Source: Polyrhizophydium stewartii (Eukaryota; Chytridiomycota; Chytridiomycetes; Rhizophydiales). From it: DNA of 11,189 nt. The position numbers and the translations under genes are program-made. Numbering within the stretch: position 1 is the first letter of the stretch; every line of letters starts with the position of its first letter. The DNA is taken from positions 1 through 11,189 of the forward strand of contig JADGIZ010000609.1 in assembly GCA_027604665.1 (NCBI GenBank), in the 5' to 3' direction. This document shows, piece after piece, positions 7,401 to 11,189 of this stretch. The notes below the pieces were generated by a model that was not told the DNA's origin, did no database searches, and saw only the letters and a program-made list of their open reading frames with translations.

Positions 7401-7947
7401 ATGATTTCAAGCTCGGCGACGGCGACAACGACAGCGACCGCGACGGCCGCGCACGCCGCCGCCGCCGCGGGGCCGACACGCCCGACCGCCGCCCAGGTCA
7501 ATGGAGCCAGCCTGACGCTCGACGCCCTCATGGCCGAGCTCAAGGACATCTCGTCGCTCGACACCGAGTCGACCGACAACCTCCAAGTGGCGGAGCTGAT
7601 GCGGCACATGGCAAGCAGGCCTTGCTCTGGCGCCGCTGCGTCCGTGCGCTGACCGACCGACCGCCGCGGCTGCTTGCGTGCGTGCGTGCATGCGTGGGTG
7701 CGTCGCCCAACAGGAGTCGGCCGGCAGGGCGCTCGAGAGCCTTGGCACCAAGACGGACGGGCTGCTGGCCAAGCTGGATGCGATCCTGGTTGGCGCGGGG
7801 ATGACCCAGGCCGAGCTGGATGCGCTCGCAGAGGCGGCGGGCGACGACCTGGACGCCCTCGAGGACGGCGAGGCCGATGGCGGCGTCGGCGAGGCGGGTC
7901 CCGCCCGCGGTGCGACGGCCGGCGGTGCGTCGCATGTTCAGGAATGA
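7401..7947 (+). CDS. Small coiled-coil protein of unknown function
   Basis: Two exons, 7401-7610 and 7714-7947, give 147 aa. The N-terminus is a Ser/Ala/Thr low-complexity tract. Residues from about 40 onward form heptad-like helices (LDALMAELKDISSLDTES, then VAELMRHM joined to ESAGRALESLGTKTDGLLAKLDAIL). The tail is acidic (DDLDALEDGEADGG). Unspliced, the first frame ends at TGA 7650-7652 and the second begins 26 bp later, so an intron is needed to join them. The best fit is a GC-AG intron (ATG/GCAAGC to CCCAACAG/GAG, phase 0), which continues the amphipathic helix smoothly. An alternative is the GT donor at 7635 with the acceptor ending at 7727. Size and helical content would suit a small adaptor subunit such as those of BLOC/BORC-type complexes, but I recognise no family motif. 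Confidence 0.55.
7611..7713 (+). other. Candidate GC-AG intron (103 nt)
   Basis: It starts GCAAGC after CACATG and ends CGCCCAACAG before GAGTCG, phase 0, with GCTGACC inside as a possible branch site. The ALDH gene downstream has a very similar GC donor, which makes this reading more credible. The competing GT donor is at 7635. Confidence 0.5.
7675..7704. repeat. TGCG tetranucleotide microsatellite
   Basis: TGCG is repeated about seven times with single-base interruptions (a TGCA and a TGGG unit). It lies wholly inside the candidate intron of the small coiled-coil gene, so length changes would not alter the protein. Confidence 0.7.
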
Positions 7948-7992
7948 ACCGCAGCAGCACCGAACCTCGCCCGAGATCCGTCAACCCTCATC

Positions 7993-10087
7993 ATGACCGC
8001 CGGCGCATCGGCTGCGGCGGCCGCGGCCCGCTTCGCCGTGCGCTTCAACCGCCCGCTGGTCAACGGGGCGTGGGTGCAGCCGCGCGCGGGTGCGACACCC
8101 GTGCAGCTCGTGTGTCCGGCCACCGGCGAGGGCGTCGCGGCCGTGCACGTGTGCTCGACGAGTGACATCGACGACGCTGTCGCCGCTGCGCGCGCCGCGC
8201 TCGACGCAGGGCCGTGGGGGTCGTCGTGGACCGGCGCGCAGCGCAGGTGCGAGGCCACACCGCCCCGCAAGGCACGTCCCGCCTGCCATGCGTCTGCGCG
8301 CTAAGCCTGCTCGCCGGCACCGCTCGCCTCCTGCTCGCCACAACCACCACCACCACCACCAGGCAGGCGCTCCACGAGATCGCCAACGGCATGGCCCAGA
8401 ACCGCGACGAGCTGTCGTGGCTCGAGAGCCTGGCGGGCAAGCCCATTTCGCAGGCCGCCGAGGACATTGACGCCTCGATCGAGTGCGTCCGCCACTTTGC
8501 CGGGTTCGCGGACCGCATCCAGGGCAAGTACTTTGCGGCGCACCCGGGCTTCGAGTCGTTCACGGTGCGCGAGCCCGTGGGCGTGTGCGGACTCATCACG
8601 AGCTTCAACTACCCGCTGCGTAAGAACAGCTCCCTCTGCCGGAGCAACCGTGCTCGGCGGCTGGCATGCGTATGATTCCCTACGCTGACAGAGTGCCGGA
8701 TAGTCCTGACGGTGTGGAAGGTCGCGCCGGCGCTCGCGGCTGGAAACGCAAGTGTCGCCGCCAATGTTGGATCTGAGCGACACAACGACGGCCGGTCGTG
8801 GCTGACACGAGCCGCATGCTGCAGACGGTCGTCGTCAAGCCAGCGCACCAAACACCCCTCTCGACGCTCATGCTCGCGCACATTGTGTCCCAGACGAGCG
8901 TGCCGCGGGGCGTCCTCAACGTCGTGCTCGGCGGGGCAGAGATCGGCCAGCACCTCGCGGCCCATCCTGGCCTCGACATGGTTTCGTTCACGGGCTCGAC
9001 CAAGGTCGGCCGCCTGATTGCCGCGGCCAACGCAGCGGTCGGCCCGCGCCGATGTACGCTCGAGCTCGGCGGCAAGAACCCGATCATTGTGTGCGCCGAC
9101 GCGGATCTGGACAAGGCGGCCGACTCGGTCGTCAATGCGGCATTTGGTGAGAAGAGGGTGCACGGCCTGGTGTCCAAGAACCTGATTGTTTCCGGTTGTC
9201 GCTGACGCTGGGTGTGCGCGCGAGCAGCCAACATGGGCCAGAACTGCTGCGCGGGGTCCCGGCTGCTGCTGCACCGCTCGATCCACGATGCATTTATGGA
9301 CAAGATCAAGGCCCGTGCCGCGCGGCTCGTGCTCGGGCATCCTCAAGACCCCGCGACCGAGATGGGCCCAGTTGGTGCGCACCGCCGCACTGCCCATGTG
9401 CACATCGATGCAGCCGAGCCCGCTGATCAGCGCTGCAGTCGACCAGACGCAGTTTGACAACATCATGGCGCGCATCAACGAGGCCAAGCGCGACCCGTCG
9501 ATCCGCTTGGTCACGGGCGGCGAGCGCCGCGGCACCACAGGCTACTTTGTGCAGCCCACGATCTTTGCCGACGTCGACGACGCGGCACCGCTCGCCGTGC
9601 ACGAGGTGTTTGGCCCCGTGCTCGCCGTCCTCAAGCCGTGCGTGTCTGCATGTCGCTGTGGCCCGCTTGCATGCCTTCGTGCCCGCATGCGAGCGTCGAT
9701 GCTGACTGGCAGCGAATGCGCAGGTTTGACTCCATCGAGGAGGCCGTGCGGCGCGCCAACAGCTCTGTGTACGGCCTCGCAGCGGGGCTGTGGACCAACA
9801 ACCTGCGCAGCTCACAGTACGCCACCAAGCACCTGCGCGCCGGCATGGTGAGAAACGCACGATGCCGGCTGGAATGCCAAAAAAAACCACCATCACTTGG
9901 ACTGACACTCCCGCCAACACACACTCGATTCTGCGCGCGCACGCAGATCTGGATCAACAACTACAACGACACGCCCGTGTATATGCCCTTTGGCGGTCTC
10001 AAGCAGTCCGGGTACGGAAAGGATCTCGGCGAGGAGGCGCTCGACGGGTTCACCGTCCTCAAGTCGGTGCACTCTGCACGCGAATGA
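7993..10087 (+). CDS. NAD(P)-dependent aldehyde dehydrogenase
   Basis: Eight exons: 7993-8246, 8363-8619, 8704-8747, 8825-9146, 9228-9374, 9439-9637, 9724-9847, 9947-10087. All phases agree and give 495 aa, the usual length of class 1/2/9-type ALDHs, which oxidise aldehydes to acids using NAD(P)+. Key residues are present: Asn167 (SFNYP), Lys190 (VVVKPA, cofactor binding), FTGSTKVGR (240-248), general base Glu265 (ELGGKNP), nucleophile Cys299 (GQNCCAGSR) and Glu397 (EVFGPVL). The C-terminal PFGGLKQSGYGKDLGEEAL matches the oligomerisation end. The N-terminus MTAGASAAAAAARFAVRF could be a short mitochondrial-type presequence or simply Ala-rich, so location is undecided. Substrate class cannot be fixed from motifs; ALDH2 and betaine/trimethylaminobutyraldehyde types are both possible. 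The gene looks fully functional. Confidence 0.95.
8247..8362 (+). other. ALDH intron 1 with ACC-repeat acceptor tract
   Basis: GTGCGA donor and CCACCAG acceptor. The usual pyrimidine tract is replaced by about seven ACC units. Splicing joins GAQR to RQALHEIANG, as expected for ALDHs. Confidence 0.85.
8748..8824 (+). other. ALDH intron 3, GC-AG type (77 nt)
   Basis: The exon ends GGAAAC and the intron starts GCAAGT; it ends CATGCTGCAG. Joining gives LAAGN-TVVVKPA, a highly conserved ALDH block, so the position is fixed by the protein and the GC donor is real unless there is a sequencing error. Confidence 0.85.
9375..9438 (+). other. ALDH intron 5 (64 nt)
   Basis: Donor CAGTTG/GTGCGC and acceptor CGCTGCAG/TC, phase 1, give EMGPVVDQTQFD, which matches the conserved GPxVDxxQF block. 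A competing choice (CCA/GTTGGT to GATGCAG/CCG) would insert an extra segment and fits the family less well. Confidence 0.7.
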
Positions 10088-10158
10088 AGCTGCAAGGGGG
10101 AGGTGGGCAAGGAAAATGAGACGGATTATGTCGTAGGGGGCGGGGGCTCGGACGGCGT
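10088..10158. other. Convergent 3' gap (71 bp) between ALDH and Nudix genes
   Basis: The two genes end tail to tail. A stretch GGAAAATGAGACGG lies just after the ALDH stop, and no canonical AATAAA is visible on either strand. The transcripts probably overlap at their 3' ends. Confidence 0.5.
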
Positions 10159-11189
10159 TTAGAGCGACGCGCGAAGCCACCGGATGAGCCGCGGCGTGTA
10201 TCGCACCACCTGCGCGATCGCGGCGGTCTTCCATGCCATCGAGATGAATATACCGAGGGCCACGGCATTGTGCATCTGCAAGCCCGAACTTGACGGCCAT
10301 GTGTCAGCTGCGGCCAACCAAAAAGCGCAGTCAAGTCGGCAGCCAGCACAACAAGAACAAACGCAGACCAAAGGCGGGGAGAAGGTGTTGGGGGTCGAGG
10401 ATGAGAAGGGTTGAACGTACGATGCTTTGCCGTCGTCAAAGAACAGCCGCGACGGGTACCGCCCGAGCGTCAAGACGGAGACGATCCAGTGCACGTCGGG
10501 CGACGTGTACTTTGGGAACCCGCCGACGACAAGCGCGGCGGGCGAGTCGACCGGCACGCCGTCCGCGACGGCAAGGAGGTCGCTGAGCAGCCACAGAGTC
10601 ATGCCCCAGATGGGGAAGGACCCCGGCGGGTCGCCCGGCACGGCGATGCCGCGGAAGACGCAGTCGCCGGCGAGCAGCGTGATGGCGTCCGCGAGCGAGC
10701 GGCGCACGCGTATCTGCCACGGGCTGGCGACGAGCATCGTGGGCGGGATCGCGTAGTGTGCGATGCGCATGGGCACCGGCCGCCAGTCGGATGGCCGCGG
10801 CATGTGCAGGTAGCTGAGCGGGATCCAGTGAGTGCCGGCGACCTCGCTCGTCTGAAGCCGCGTTGGAGGCGTTGCTGGTGCGAGCTGGACGAATACGTGG
10901 CAGCTGAGCACCATGATGTGGCGGCCCGTGTTGGGCACGATGATGTCGCGGTCGTCGAGCTCGCCGATCCATGTGAATCTGGGAGTTGCGGGGGTCAGCC
11001 GGGTGCTGCGCGAGCGATGCGGCCGCTCTCGCGGCTTACGCGGGCGTGTCCAGCAGGAGCCCCGTCTCCTCGCGGGTCTCGCGCACGGCCGCCTGCCGGT
11101 CCGTCTCGCCGCGCTCGGCCTTGCCGCCCGGAAAGGCCATCTGGACCGCCCCGTTCATGGTGTGAGCCTCCAGCGGCCGACAGCGACCG
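10159..11189 (-). CDS. Nudix hydrolase (CoA-diphosphatase-like), 5' end beyond window
   Basis: The first visible exon (window edge to 11040) encodes QMAFPGGKAERGETDR followed by REtrEEtGL spacing, a perfect Nudix box (Gx5Ex7REUxEExGU) that binds metal and cleaves nucleoside diphosphate-X bonds. A 61-nt intron (11039-10979, GTAAGC to CTCCCAG) joins LLLDTPA to FTWIGELDDRDI. The next exon continues with PNTGRHIMVLSCHVFVQL and SEVAGTHWIPL, also typical of the fold. The C-terminus contains a hydrophobic helix (AVALGIFISMAWKTAAIAQVV) that could anchor it in a membrane. The QMAFPGGK lead-in recalls PCD1/NUDT7-8-type CoA pyrophosphatases, but the substrate is not determined. An ATG at 11158 is in frame, yet homology is expected to extend upstream. 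A further intron near 10289-10420 is possible (see findings). Confidence 0.85.

Noticed and set aside
6240..7652. Plus-strand open frame of 470 codons antisense to the intact ankyrin gene
   Set aside because: Its opening part mirrors the ankyrin gene's complement. Only its last part (from 7401) coincides with a believable exon, which I annotated separately.
8344..8361. ACC repeat that could encode a poly-His or poly-Thr tract
   Set aside because: It lies inside ALDH intron 1, whose position is fixed by the conserved protein sequence on both sides.
9631..9960. Minus-strand frames opposite the last ALDH exons
   Set aside because: They lie opposite well-supported ALDH exons and introns and have no domain.

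Overview
The window reads as nuclear DNA of a GC-rich, intron-rich eukaryotic microbe, most likely a chytrid-type fungus. Genes are interrupted by short introns (about 60-130 nt) with GT-AG or GC-AG ends and frequent CTGAC-like branch sites. There are no ribosome binding sites or bacterial operons. An ankyrin protein with an F-box-like segment and a Crinkler-like REase/kinase protein are content I associate with Rhizophydiales chytrids such as Polyrhizophydium. That taxonomic guess is from memory and unverified.

Layout. 1-895: GC-rich sequence with no gene I can support. 978-1614 (minus): a 637 bp fragment of an ankyrin/F-box-like gene, about 99.2% identical to part of the intact gene further right. 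1617-1982 (plus): a fragment of the C-terminal end of a Trf4/PAPD5-type non-canonical poly(A) polymerase, abutting the ankyrin fragment. 2202-5392 (minus): a multi-exon locus that reads best as one 938-residue protein. Its order is Pro-rich tail, helical region, ubiquitin-like Crinkler-header-like domain, REase-like segment and a kinase-like domain whose HxD aspartate is alanine. A two-gene reading is also possible. 5919-7247 (minus): intact 442-aa protein with an 11-residue-repeat coiled coil, an F-box-like helix and ankyrin repeats. 7401-7947 (plus): a small two-exon coiled-coil protein of unknown function. 7993-10087 (plus): a complete eight-exon aldehyde dehydrogenase of 495 aa with all key catalytic residues. 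10159 to the window edge (minus): a Nudix hydrolase with a perfect Nudix box and a C-terminal hydrophobic helix, cut by the window end.

The genes do not form an evident pathway. The right third (small coiled-coil protein, ALDH, Nudix) looks like ordinary compact housekeeping sequence. The left two thirds look like a faster-evolving accessory region, with a recent partial duplication, a truncated polymerase fragment and an effector-like REase-pseudokinase gene of visibly lower GC. The most interesting points are the predicted degenerate kinase, the possible fusion of the coiled-coil exons to the Crinkler-like exons, and the recent duplication breakpoint against the Trf4 fragment.
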